Shown: positions 37,651 through 49,626 of the stretch, in pieces | How the letters are laid out: every line of letters starts with the position of its first letter | How positions within the stretch are numbered: position 1 is the stretch's first letter | Assembly (NCBI RefSeq): GCF_964340395.1 | Contig: NC_135549.1 | Span: 29,854,832 to 29,918,831 of the forward strand | Reading direction: 5' to 3' | Length of the DNA stretch: 64,000 nt | From: Glandiceps talaboti | Taxonomy: Eukaryota; Hemichordata; Enteropneusta; Spengelidae | The notes under the pieces: generated by a model | The model's input: only the letters and a program-made list of their open reading frames with translations | Told to the model about the DNA's origin: nothing | Databases searched by the model: none | Made by a program: the position numbers and the translations under genes

Positions 37651-40613
37651 TATACAAGATACATCTCCACTAGGAGCGGGTGACAAAAAATCAATTTATC
37701 TCCATCTATCATTTACTATTAAAAAGATAAACTACCACAGAAACTGTTCTAATTTGTCATCGATCATTTTGCAGAGTTTGTAACCGCCTGCGTGTACCTA
37801 ATACGAATTAGATTGGTGCCTTGTGCTGAATTTTATGTGCGTGAGTTGGGGGGGGGGGGGGGTGGGTGTTGATTTTCAATTCACAGTCTGTATACTCGTT
37901 TCAACTACAGAACCATAAATATTGAGAATTGGGTAATATCAAGATAGCATGAAAAGTATAACACTCAATTGAGCACAATAATGGTGGCAGAGTAACTATA
38001 ATAAAGAATTGAAAATGTAATGTAGGTGGATGTTTCTTTTACTATTTGAAATATTTATTATGACCGTGCCCCTTTAAAATGGAGAACATCAAAAGAAATG
38101 TTAGTCGATACTGACAGTGATAATAGTATGTTAAAGCTGCCCCCTGTAGTAACATTTTTTTAAATTGACGTTAATAATGGCAGTCAGTAAACCATTTGAA
38201 AAATATTATCTTCAACCGAATTCGAAATGAGCAGACGAATGACGTATATAATCATTTCTCAGTAAATATTTATGTGAGTCTGTCCATTGAAAGTGATCGG
38301 AATTGAACTGTGCAATCTTTCTTCAGTTCAATCGCTAAAGCAACTTTGAAAAGTAGGAAAACATTGTATCGTCTAAATGCCACGTGATATTATCTCAGTG
38401 CGACGAAACTCAAACAATATACAGTCAATTCGAACCACCTGCGGTTTTTTTTCAGCAAGCGAAGACGTAAGTTGTCGAATCTATAATATAGATGTCGTCA
38501 TTCAATAAGAGTTGTCTCTATCTCCACAACTAGGCACTTTCATAGCTGCATCGATAATGCTATTATAAGCTTATAGTGACATAAGTCCTCCGTCCGAAGC
38601 AAGGACGTACTTGGACGTCACAATCCGCTGACATTTATACAAACAATCGACTCGAGCTGCTAAAGTCGAAGTATGGCGGTATTCTTCAAAGACAAAAAGT
38701 AACCTTTCGTATTCGTAAACAACAAAATAAAATACGAAGGCGTCGGATTCCAAGGACAAGGTGGCGGTCGGTCTAGATCATTCTGTGTGCGGGTCTAATT
38801 TCCTTTGGAAAGAAAGTTATCAATCACGTAGTAAGGAACTTGTTAGAATTTTTTACTAGACATTTTCATTGCGCTTTAACACCGTGAGTTTATCCGTTGT
38901 GCTGATTTACGTGACAAACCAAATATGTAAAGAAATATTCAGATAATATTAACGGTATATTTGGGCTGGCAAATGCATCACTTTTATAATCTTTCAACCA
39001 ACATCACTTGCAATATATACACTATGTACTTTCTGTAATGAAAAGCAAATCTGCTCTGCCCACATCAATTTACGTCCTAATTGTTCTTGAGAATCGAACG
39101 TCTTTCTGAGGTAAATCACTTTTAAAATTTGTCAATGTTCACTCATAGATAATATCTCCATTTCATTCCTCCATCGTCGTTAAAACAATTGGAAAGTCCC
39201 ACGAGACGCCACGTCATGTTGTTACACGAACTATTTTAATGCGCTTACTGTCTTGCTGAAAGCACACAATCCTTTCAACAATGACGTCATTTATTTGCTT
39301 TACGTCACAAAAACATCTTTTCGTCTGTTTGCAGAATTCCAGAAAGGACAAATTACGATATCATTACAAAAAAAAATGTGATGTATCGTAATCTTTGAAT
39401 CTTTAAGAGACACTATTCTATAAATGATGCAGATTGGTTTAATTTTTTTTTAAAGAATGAGTGATCAGTAGTTATAAGGATTTTGTCGACTAATACAATT
39501 GCTAAACATAATGTTCACATGTTGATATAACGTGAAATGTCACCCCGACCCCCGCCGCAGATCTAGAAAAAAAATTCCTTTTTTTTTCTTTTTTACTTTA
39601 GTAATCACGGATGTCGTTAATACTCGAATTTCTCTGTTTGTCAACAGTTGGTATTATAGTGACATTTCTAGTTGGATATCTTGCCCCGAGGACATCAAGA
39701 CATGTCTTGCTGATTCTATCGCTACATTTAATGCCAGACTTGGTCTTGCACAAAATAGGAAAGCTATGGTTCATGTTAAAACAACTCACACAATGACAAT
39801 GTAATGCACCCACCCTCCTCCTCCTCGAAAAAACACGAAATGATAAAATACACGTGACTGGTTAAATGCAAACATGTTATATACTCTATCATATCCAGTT
39901 CACATTGTAATGTGATAAATGTAAGACAATGGCTGACATGACATGGTTTTTTCCGGAGAAGTGGGAAAGTCTAATGGATAAAACATGGGTTTAGATATAT
40001 GGAGGGATTAACTTTGTAATCCAACAAGATAGAAAGGTCGCAATCACCTTGTTAACATGTAATCCAAAATCGGATCAATTGATTGCCTAATGGAGTGTGT
40101 GACTCCAAATTATAGAATGCTTTTCTCATGTGCTATGAAGTGCGCAAGCGCAAATGTTTGTGGTACGATCAGAGAAGTAGTTCGGGTTAAAATATCTGAT
40201 ATTTGGGGGGTTTTGTTTCCTGCTGTGATAAATGGTGTGTTCGATACCTTACCTTGTCAACATTGTTTAATGTAGTATTATGTTAGAATATGAAAATGTT
40301 TCAATAATTGCAAGGACTTCTCATTTTTTAGTCAATGAAAATATTGTCTTTCGTTACTGAAATTGAAACATACATCACGTATGTACACTTGTTGAACTTA
40401 TTTAACTGGTTTTACACCATATGTACACATATTTATTTTTTTCGCAAAAAGAGGTTTCAACATGGAATGGAATCTTTGTCAAATAATAAAATCAACGTTC
40501 TATATCGTTCTCGATCGCAAATTTCAGCATAGAATATGCAGTGATGTTGATATTGATGAAATGGTTGGCGTATTCAAGGGGTCATTTTATGTGGAATTCG
40601 AACATATAGTGCA
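37651..40613. other. Non-coding stretch with a poly-G run
   Basis: Poly-G at about 37849-37862. Frames at 39532-39804 and 40090-40275 are discussed separately. No supported gene. Confidence 0.45.
40090..40275 (+). CDS. Possible exon fragment with PAN-like cysteines (doubtful)
   Basis: An open frame contains SCAMKCASANVCGTI, whose C-x3-C-x5-C spacing resembles the helix of PAN/apple domains. The rest of the domain is not apparent and no splice partners were found. It may be a lone exon, a relic or chance. Confidence 0.15.
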   Translation: MECVTPNYRMLFSCAMKCASANVCGTIREVVRVKISDIWGVLFPAVINGVFDTLPCQHCLM

Positions 40614-41496
40614 CCAGATTTAAATTGAATGCCTCCCGTAAGGGAATCACTAATTATGCAAATGACTCATTAACCTAGAAAAAAACTATGGTAACAGGCT
40701 TTGTTTTTGGACAAGTGTGCTTTCTTAGGTTAATGTATGTAAGAGTGTATGATACTGCTTAATTACTAAATATCGTTCATTATTCAAAATACTCATTAAA
40801 GGTAGAAGTTGTAGCAACAAACTTCATAGGACAGGTGCGTATCATTATGGTTGATATATGTATCATATTATACGAACTTTTAAGCTTGCATTTTTAAGAT
40901 ACAACCTAGTTACCTAAAATCATTAATTATGCAAATTTTTCATTAAAAGAGTAAGCTATATCATACTTTTTATAGGACATATCCACTTTGTTATGGTTAA
41001 CGTATGACCTAAATTGTATTGAAATTGAAGTATGCAGTCTTAAGATATAGCCTAATTACCAAAAATCATTAATTATGCAAATTATTCATTAACAATGTAA
41101 GGTACATCAACAAACTTGATAGGACATATGTGTTTTCTTATGGTTAACGTATGTACTAAATTATGTTGAATTTGAAGTATGCATTCTTAAGATATAGCCT
41201 AATTACCAAAAATAATTAATTATGCAAATTATTCATTAACGCTTTAAGGTACATCAACGAATTTTATAGGACAAATGTATGTTGTTATGTTTAACGAATA
41301 AACTAATTTTTATTGAAATTGAAGTATGCAGTCTTAAGATATTGCTTAATTATTTGATTTCATTAATATGCAAATTTCTCTAATTAAACATTAACCAATC
41401 TGGCTCAAAACCTAATCAGGTCTAGCTATTACCCTAAAGATTATATATTCCAAATTTCTTTACAATTGAGCCAGCCGATTTTTAGAAAATGATGAC

Positions 41497-41570
<74 letters not shown>

Positions 41571-41615
41571 TTTCCCCTTTTAATACCTCCCGTACCCTTA
41601 CGGGAGGTAAAAATG
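40614..41615 (-). mobile_element. Non-autonomous mobile element, copy A (tandem-monomer type)
   Basis: About 1 kb, reverse complement of the copy at 54424-55385. Left end CCAGATTTAAA then 13-bp terminal repeat CCTCCCGTAAGGG (40632-40644). Right end is a hairpin (41586-41607) that contains the inverted terminal repeat CCCTTACGGGAGG (41595-41607), then TAAAAATG. Inside are about five to six related monomers; the anchor TAATTATGCAAAT or its variant starts at 40651, 40778, 40924, 41070, 41217 and 41364, a 146-147-bp period after the first. A ~90-bp unique piece and an (ACAG)n run (41493-41570) precede the hairpin. No coding capacity. The layout of short terminal repeats, satellite core and tetranucleotide tract resembles DINE/HINE-type Helitron relatives and bivalve 'pearl' elements, but no Helitron CTRR end is seen. 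Confidence 0.8.
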
Positions 41616-41741
41616 GGAGACTGTGATGCAGTTGAATTGAATGAAAATTAATCAGAAATCGTAATAGGATACGAATGCAATATCTGGTCGTACAACATTA
41701 ATTGTAAACTCTGATATATTTGAACAATCTCAAAGAGTGAT

Positions 41742-42199
41742 TACATAGACAACTATGTTTACTGTGTGCATAGATACATAGTCAATTATGTTTACTGTGT
41801 GCATAGATACATAGACATTTATGTTTACTGTGTGCATAGATACATAGACATTTATGTTTACTGTGTGCATAGATACATAAACAATTATGTTTGCTGTGTG
41901 CATAGATACATAGACAATTATGTTTACTGTGTGCATAGATACATAGACAATTATGTTTACTGTGTGCATAGATACATAGACAATTATGTTTACTGTGTGC
42001 ACAGATAAATAGACAATTATGTTTACTGTGTGCATAGATACATAGACAATTATGTTTACTGTGTGCATAGATACATAGACAATTATGTTTACTGTGTGCA
42101 CAGATAAATAGACAATTATGTTTACTGTGTGCATAGATACATAGACAATTATGTTTACTGTGTGCATAGATACATAGACAATTATGTTTACTGTGTGCA
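41742..42199. repeat. 33-bp minisatellite, ~14 copies, with higher-order structure
   Basis: Unit of the form ACATAGACAATTATG + TTTACTGTGTGCATAGAT. Because 33 is divisible by 3, long open frames run through it on both strands; they are artefacts. A variant unit with GCACAGATAAATAG occurs at about 41999 and 42098, exactly three units apart. Two neighbouring units share ACATTTATG at the left. Confidence 0.95.
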
Positions 42200-42282
42200 A
42201 TTATACATTCTAACAAAAAAGGTAGTACTTGCATTACGTAAACCAACGTTACAGACGTATTATATGATTTAAAAATTGCTAA

Positions 42283-42287
42283 AATAC

Positions 42288-42320
<33 letters not shown>

Positions 42321-42416
42321 TAGATAGATACAGACAGACAAAGACACTGAGACAAACAGACGCTCACACAGACACACACATAGACACAGAAAGACAGACA
42401 GACAGACACATACACT

Positions 42417-42452
<36 letters not shown>

Positions 42453-42628
42453 CCGACTATCTGTCTCTGTCTGTCTGTCTGTCTGCCTGCCTGTCTGTCT
42501 GTCTGTCTGTCTGTCTGTGTCTGTCTGTCTGTCTGTCCGTCCGTCCGTTCGTTCGTTTATCCGTCTGTCTGACTATCTGTCCACCTCTCTGTTCGTCTGT
42601 CCGTCCGTCTGTCTGTCTGTCTGTCTCG
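42283..42628. repeat. Compound (ACAG)n/(CA)n/(TA)n/(CTGT)n microsatellite
   Basis: ACAG blocks, CACA, TATA, then CTGT and CCGT blocks. The ACAG and CTGT halves are complementary, so the locus could form a long hairpin. Confidence 0.9.
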
Positions 42629-43126
42629 TTTGATTGATAACTCAGTAAAAATTTATGGCTACATACACGTGTGTTCATTTTATATTTATTCCAACCAAAC
42701 ATAGTACCCTCTGTAAACAAGCTATACGAGTATGAGAAATGAGCTGCCTGCAAGAAAAAAAACACTTAATGGTACTAACAGATGCAAATCACGTTCTTAG
42801 ATGATTTTTAGTATCAGAAAACGGAAACACGTAATGTCATGTGACGTAAGAAAAGATTATACTTTGATTCGTATATGAGGTTATCATATTTACGAAACAA
42901 GATGCTATCAACATCTAGTTCTAAAATATACCAGCTGTGTGTAGTCAGCAAACTAAATCGACTGATCTAACATTTTCTCTTATGTTTGCATACATATGAC
43001 TGCCGATTTTAAGTAGATAATATCGACTACGAAATCTTTAAATCATAAAACAGTATTTCTTAGGCAAGTACGTGTTGTCACGTTCTGTGCTACTCGTTTA
43101 AAGGGATTTTTCAAAGGATTGCATAT

Positions 43127-43183
<57 letters not shown>

Positions 43184-45277
43184 CTGTTTTATTTACAAGT
43201 CTGACTCTAGGTTTGGGGTTTGGGTTACGAAAGATCTCTAACTGAACGCTGTAAAAAGTGAAGAACTTAAATTCTCGGCAAAAATAAACTTAACATTTGT
43301 TGTTCTCTGTTTAATTTTCTCTTACAAGGAAAATTTAAAAAGAGAGTTTTGAAGTTGCGTAAGCACATATAATATGCAAATGTTCGTGAATATTTAATCG
43401 ATTGAAAATCTTTCTTTTTTCCCTATGGAAAGGAGGTAAACTTATCCGGGTTAGGTGACGCTGTACGTGATTAATCTGTAGATTTAAGGTCGTTAGTGAA
43501 AGGCTAGGTGGGGTCGGATAACCGGAACCAAACAATTATCTTTTTAAGCTATGACGTAATTTTTCATACGTACAAAAAATGTCGAGGAAGTCATACTAGG
43601 CAACCAACTGTTCTAACAATGCCAGAAGGAATTTGTAATGTCATAGAAGGCATGCAATGAAAGTAATATTTACAGTTTAATCAATGTTGTATGCATGTAT
43701 TTTCATTTGAGTAACAGTTTTTTTTATAAATTCAGCTTGTACCCCTTCAACAGTTATATTCAAATTCAATACATCAATTAGTATCCCATAATACTCTATA
43801 TTATAGTAACTACAAGAGAAAGTGCAGAACCAATCGCGAATGAACCCGAATCTATCGCTTTTCTTGAATAGTCGTTCATTGTAACACTTTTATAATTGAA
43901 TATGGCCGTGTATTTTGTATTACCATCGGTAAAAAAATCGAATCGATGTATACACAACGCAAACACCTTTTGATGAAACCAGGCAAGACTGTCTAATGTT
44001 TTCCTTTCAAAATAAGAATTTCTTCAATTGATATCGAAATGACACAGCCATTTATTGAATTTAATAACGTTTTTTTCTTCTAAATCATAACAGATAACAG
44101 TTCATATAGGATGATACTTCATTCGTATATCAGGGATGGTCCGCGAACCGCGTGTGCGCGTGCGTGCGTGCGTGCGTGTACGTGCGTGCGTGTGATTCCA
44201 AATAGCTCTTGTCTTGTTTTGTCACGTTTGCCTGCAGTGTAACTGCATTGAAAACAACTTTTGTGAAAGAAAGTATGTCCATTACTTTTTACATCTCTGT
44301 TACTTTGATCTAAATATTATGGAAGCCATGTTGAATTGAAATTGGAGGGTCTCCTGCCCAACTGCTTCAAAACATCTGCCCCATGTATAATCCAAAGACA
44401 GACCCATTGTAATGTTACGGCTTTCCAGTCACAATCATCCCATCAATTACTGATGACGTTTTTTGCTTTATCGACCCCCATGATTACAGATTTGTTTCTG
44501 AAAATTCGACCCATGTTTTTTTTTTCGTGAAAACATGATCCATTTGGGGGGACATACCCGTATAATGCTATACCGGGTGGGGGGGGGGGTCAATATCTTA
44601 GCAAGTCATAGGCGTGGTAACAATTTGAAAGTATACTTTTTACATATCAGTGCAGTCAAGTCAGTGGGTTGAAATGTTAAGAATGGACCTCAATTTTTGT
44701 GGAGCCAGGTGACATGATCAAATTAACAATTAATATTAGTATAAAGATCTATTTGTAAGATATGTGTTGATGAACTTGAGACGACGATTTGTTTCAATGT
44801 AGCTGGCTTCCAAAGTATTGTTCGACCTAACGGTGTGAACGAGAAAACATAAACAAAATATCTGAACCGAAGGACATTGAAAGTCCCTTGACTAAGATTA
44901 AGAACGGAATCGTCCCACAGGTCATTCACAAGAACATATGGACTCATTGTTTTCACTAACATCAAGAGGAGTTTGTAACCATATGTCATCGTAAAAGTCG
45001 AATCATAGCGAAATATAATACGTGTAAGATTAGCGAAGTCGTACGTATGGAACGGTTTCATATGAACCAGGAACGGAATTCATTTCGGGGTCGATAAATA
45101 CTATTTGTTGACATGATGTGTTTCTGCGTAATTAGGTCATATGTTGTACCCGCCGCAGAGAGCAATCTCGCCCCTGGTATTTGTCGACAATTGGTGCATG
45201 TACTTAATTACTATAGATTACATAGTAACCTAAGTGTGGTAGAAAATTAGCATAGGTGAAAGAGTTCTATAAATTTG
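42629..45277. other. Non-coding stretch with (TG)n and (GTGC)n
   Basis: (TG)n at 43129-43181, (GTGC)n at 44152-44188 and poly-G at about 44578-44590. A 112-codon minus-strand frame (44723-45061) has no recognisable family and no splice support. Confidence 0.45.
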
Positions 45278-45283
45278 CATACA

Positions 45284-45317
<34 letters not shown>

Positions 45318-45441
45318 ATTACATACCTACATACGTACGTACGTACGTAAGAACGTGTGTACGCACGCACGCACACACACACACATACATACATACATAC
45401 ATACATACATACATACATACATACATACACACACACACATA
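45278..45441. repeat. Compound (CATA)n/(CGTA)n/(CA)n microsatellite
   Basis: CATA, CGTA, GCAC/CACA and CATA blocks in succession. Confidence 0.95.
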
Positions 45442-46320
45442 TACATTTGGTCACGCGCGCGCAGACAAATGTATAATAATCAAATAAGGTGCGAGTACAC
45501 AACAGATAGAAGTGTACATCTTCAATAGCAACAACAACAGTCTAATCTAGAGGGTAGTAGAGTTATTTATTGACGAATATAAAGCAATACATTGATTCTC
45601 TGAAGTTGCATATAATGAAATGGTAGTGCTGTGTAAAAAAAGAAGGGATAATAACATCTTAAAATTACAACACTCCGAAGATGTATGCATCTCATGGAAA
45701 ATTATCACGCTGACGAAAAACAAAGAACTCTTGTGAAGTTTACTAGCTTGCAGCTACAATACATTTAATGAAATATCAATGGTACACAGTAATTGTGATA
45801 CTCCAAAACCCTGCAGGGGTATATTGACTATATCTACTTTTATTGTGCATATATCAGTCGGACTGCCGTCATCAAGTTTTCTATTGTGGAGAATCTACCC
45901 GGCGGCGTATTCGTACATTACATAGTCCCTGGGCAATACGCTGTCTGATTGGTGATAATTCTCTGATAATCGTTTAAATCCGGGTTGTGATGTCGATAGA
46001 CCGGCTGTCCTATCAGCCTCAATTTTATAGTAAATGCATTCAGTGTTATTGATTTGATTGAACTGACATGTTGTTTAGGACGCACTGTGCAATATTAAAC
46101 AGATGCTGGTGGCACTTTTCAAAAGGAACCCTCGATTCGATTTGGTTCGATTTCTCTTCGATTGGCCAATACTGTCGAAGCTACTGCAAATCTCACTCGT
46201 GTGAATGAAATTAATATACCTTTTCCTGAATTTTAATTATAACTCTTGGCTACAATGTCCATGTTATTGACATAATTATTTTGTAAACCACGCCTTCCTA
46301 ATATCGATTATGAATGATCC
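45442..46320. other. Non-coding stretch, nothing recognised
   Basis: Unique sequence. Confidence 0.5.
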
Positions 46321-46393
46321 TACGTACATACATACATACATACATACATACATACATACATACATACATACATACATACATACATACATACAT
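46321..46393. repeat. (CATA)n microsatellite
   Basis: About 17 CATA units. Confidence 0.97.
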
Positions 46394-46895
46394 TCTAACT
46401 CACCAACTCACCGCTGGACACACTATAGCTCCCGTAAGAATAACTTACATCACTTCATCCATTGTACATGTCGGGTCATGGGTTTCGTCCTTCCAGAAAA
46501 TAATGCTCAAACAAAAATCAAATATACTATGAAGCAGAAAGTCTAACAATAACCTAGATTTGTTAATACTGTGGTGGTGACATTGAGAAAATGCCTAAAA
46601 ATAAGCCTGAACAAATAAATCGATGTTCGGGAACTAATGGATACAATACCTACATTCAGAAATCAATGAATGTCTTAAAACTGCGTAATGAAAAGAATTC
46701 ATTTCTGAAATACTACAAGGTCGTGCCGAAATAGTTTGTATATCAATATACAGGGTCGATGTGTTCAGGTTGGTGTAAACACAGAATGTGATACTAATCA
46801 TATTTATTATGGCAAAGTTGATGGAAAATAAAATATACATACAATCTAAGTAGCTAGCAAATATTGATAACAACTAGCTTTGAAATAGCTCACTG
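46394..46895. other. Non-coding stretch, nothing recognised
   Basis: Unique sequence. Confidence 0.5.
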
Positions 46896-46917
46896 CCTGT
46901 AATGAGATGTAATGAGA

Positions 46918-47141
46918 TGTATGTGTGTATGTATGTATGTATGTATGTACGTATGTATGTATGTATGTATGTATGTATGTATGTACATGTATGTATGCCT
47001 GCCTGCCTGCCTGTCCGTCCGTCCGTCCGTCCGTCCTTCTGTCTGTCTGTCTGTCTGTCTGGTTGGTTGGTTGGTTGGTTGGTTGTTTGTTTGGTTTGGT
47101 TTGGTTTGGTTTGGTTTGTTTGTTTGTTTGTTTGTTTGTTG
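46918..47141. repeat. Serial tetranucleotide array (six or more motifs)
   Basis: GTAT, then CCTG, CCGT, CTGT, TTGG, TTTGG and TTTG blocks follow one another with almost no spacer. Neighbouring motifs differ by one substitution or one inserted base. Confidence 0.95.
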
Positions 47142-48310
47142 CCCTAAGTACATTATGGTTGTTACAAGCAGATTTACATGTATCAGTACTAATGTAGTAT
47201 ATTTTTTACTGTATTACATGCCAGAAATATGAGGGTTTTTATATCTAGGTTCGACTGTACACTCACTATCGCAGTTTTCGGACAGACTCTCGTTTCGTAC
47301 AGATATCGAATCGATCACGATCATCAACATTTTTTCCGGAACTGCCTTATTATCATGCTCAAGCATTCGCATGAAAGTACAACTTTGATTTAACAATAAT
47401 TTGTTTTGTCAGTTTTAACAGCACTGATGTCGGCGACTACAAATTGTGTATGTCACAACACTGCCATAGTCAGTGTTTTCGTCAAAGCAAAGTACGAGGA
47501 AATGTTACCAACTCAATATCAATTTATTATCATTGTAATCTATAAATATCTCATTCATCGTTTTCTTCAAGTGTTCGATTCAATATAGATGATATTTTCT
47601 ATGAAATTTGGGCGTTTTTAAAAACGAAAATATACAACGTTAACGTATCTGGAGCAAAGAAGTGTCTGAGATATCGGACAACGGTTATCTTTACACTTCC
47701 AGACATAGACTGCTATAAAGCGACGCCATGAAGTATGTTCGAATTAATCCTGGGATCGAACTCGGAAGTAGGATAGTGTTCCCAATAATTTCTTTGTATA
47801 AACAACGAACTTTAGTGTTATGGTGATTAAAATATCATAATAGCAATGCTTTTGCTTTGTATTTTGATCAAAAGAGTAGCGTAAAGTCATAATATACGAG
47901 ACAAATACGTATATCGGAGTGAAAATTCGTGTCCGATTACTAAGACTGTCGTTCGATTACTAAGTCCTAGGTTTAGGGTTATGACTTCAAGGACCACGTC
48001 ATCGATTACTTCTGACTTTTAACTCTGTTGAAAAAACCCCAAGGAAATTGTTCAGATGAAAGTATTGGGTGCTACTTTTTTGTAATATTTATTCAATAGT
48101 AAACGTCGAATAAGGAGTGAGATCGATATAGTACAATGCAGGATAAAAAACTCAATTCTTATAGTTAGGCCTCAGACCCCCCCCCCCCTCCCCACCCCTT
48201 TTCTAACTAAAGTGCACGTGGTCAGAGTTGAAAATGTTTCAGACAGTACAATCAATTTCAAATCAGAATGCAGCACAGTAGTGTCTAAAACCAGCATAAA
48301 GTTAAGAAAT
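47142..48310. other. Non-coding stretch, nothing recognised
   Basis: Unique sequence with poly-C at 48178-48188. Confidence 0.5.
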
Positions 48311-48319
48311 ACATGGGAT

Positions 48320-48385
48320 GTCGGTAGCCGAGTGGTTAACCACTTGTGAATTGCCCTTGTAAAGTCCCGCTGGGCAATTGCAACC
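48320..48385 (+). mobile_element. tRNA-derived SINE head (fragment)
   Basis: TAGCCGAGTGG at 48325-48335 is a perfect RNA polymerase III box A of the Leu/Ser tRNA type. About 35 bp later, GTAAAGTCCCG looks like a decayed box B. The sequence cannot fold as an intact tRNA, so it is read as a SINE head or tRNA pseudogene. Confidence 0.45.
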
Positions 48386-48544
48386 AAACGCTGTGATAGG
48401 AAAAATATATAAACATCAAAATAGATATATCCTTTGTATATGTATTTTCTCTACCGAAACATTTTTGCAACCAGAATAGTCAACTCCCTTTTTAACAAGG
48501 CAGGCCATTAGAACTGTCTTTTAAAAAAAGATAAAAACAAACAC

Positions 48545-48760
48545 ATTTGCCTCTTACCACAGCGGCAGGGGTTCGAACCCATTCAGGGTTTGATTAAATT
48601 TACCACGCTGTAAAGTACAATGTATGAAGACTGTCGTTCAGTTTGACTCTACAGAACAACGCAGGTTTTCCCGGTACTCCGGTTACCTCCTGCATTAACA
48701 CTAAGATAGGTGTTTATATACTTAAAGAACTAATCAGTATAAATAAAGATTATTTAGATT
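48545..48760 (+). mobile_element. SINE-like repeat, copy 1
   Basis: Box B GGTTCGAACCC at 48570-48580 is followed by TTTACCACGCTGT, GTTCAGTTTGACTCTACAG, the CCGGTACTCCGGTTACCTCC phrase (a sequence type known from conserved SINE central domains) and a CAGTATAAATAAAGAT 3' end. The same order of landmarks occurs at 55676-55911. The 5' box A is missing or diverged here. Confidence 0.6.
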
Positions 48761-49542
48761 AGTTCTTTTATTTATTCATGTAGTTCTTAAGGTGACACTT
48801 TACTAAGTTAATTGCGTGCCATGCATTTACGATGCGTAAATGCTTCCATTTCTTAATTTTATATTTCTTTTACATATATTATTATTTAGGGGTTCAAAAC
48901 AGAACCATTGAGAGTAAAATTAGTTTTTGTAGGATGAGAATGAACTAAAATGGCTCAAGAACCCTCCACCAAAATGTACATTTTTATCCTACATCAACTA
49001 TATAATTGATCTTGTCCCTATCCTGTCCGAAAACTGTGACAGTGACGTGAGATCAGTGTATGTCGCGTCGTCTTGACAGGCCTTGCACCAGACAAAACAA
49101 TCGGAACTATGAATCTTGTATATGTACAGTTATTACCGATTGATGATCACAGTGTTTTAGATTATCAGGCTGAAGCAGGAGGAAATTACTTTCCGTCAAT
49201 GGAATGAATAAACTATTTACTCAATTTCCAGATATCTAGCTACGTCCATTGTATATTTCGGGGAGCTTCATTCTTACATCTTTCTTTGAGTACTTTACCG
49301 TTTATTTGAACTTTATACAGTGTACCGTATTTTTAAAAATTAAATTTTGCAGTACACAGCTATTCGTTGGGCATACATATCTAATGATTTAGTCATGGGT
49401 TATAAGCCCAAAGAATATCTATATATTGCAGAATAGAACGATATAACTAATAAATTTTGTCAAAAGAATCTTTATTCGAAACGTCAAGGGTTATTTTGAT
49501 TGATAAAGACTGTATGATGTGTTACTTTTACATGCATGTAAA
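48761..49542. other. Non-coding stretch, nothing recognised
   Basis: Unique sequence. Confidence 0.5.
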
Positions 49543-49626
49543 AGTATGTATGTATGTATGTATGTATGTATGTATGTATGTATGTATGTATGTATGTATG
49601 TATGTAGGTAGGTAGGTAGGTAGGTA
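49543..49626. repeat. (GTAT)n-(GTAG)n microsatellite
   Basis: About 15 GTAT units then GTAG units. Confidence 0.95.

Noticed and set aside
39598-39813. Overlapping frames, one hydrophobic, near 39.6-39.8 kb
   Set aside because: Considered as a transporter or GPCR helix fragment, but no family motif, splice signal or second helix supports it.
41595-41620. Helitron 3' end in element A
   Set aside because: There is a terminal hairpin, but no CTRR after it and the ends are inverted repeats, so a Helitron assignment is not justified from sequence alone.
41742-42199. CRISPR-like array
   Set aside because: The units are contiguous 33-bp repeats without spacers, in a eukaryotic genome.
41730-42246. 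Frames of 154-156 codons with 11-residue repeats
   Set aside because: The 33-bp minisatellite keeps all frames periodic and open; the protein repeat follows from the DNA period, and both strands are open equally.
44723-45061. 112-codon minus-strand frame
   Set aside because: No recognisable motif, no splice sites in phase; frames of this size are expected a few times by chance in this AT-rich window.
48320-48385. Functional tRNA gene
   Set aside because: Box A is good but the acceptor, anticodon and T arms cannot be folded and box B is decayed, so it is called a SINE head or tRNA relic.
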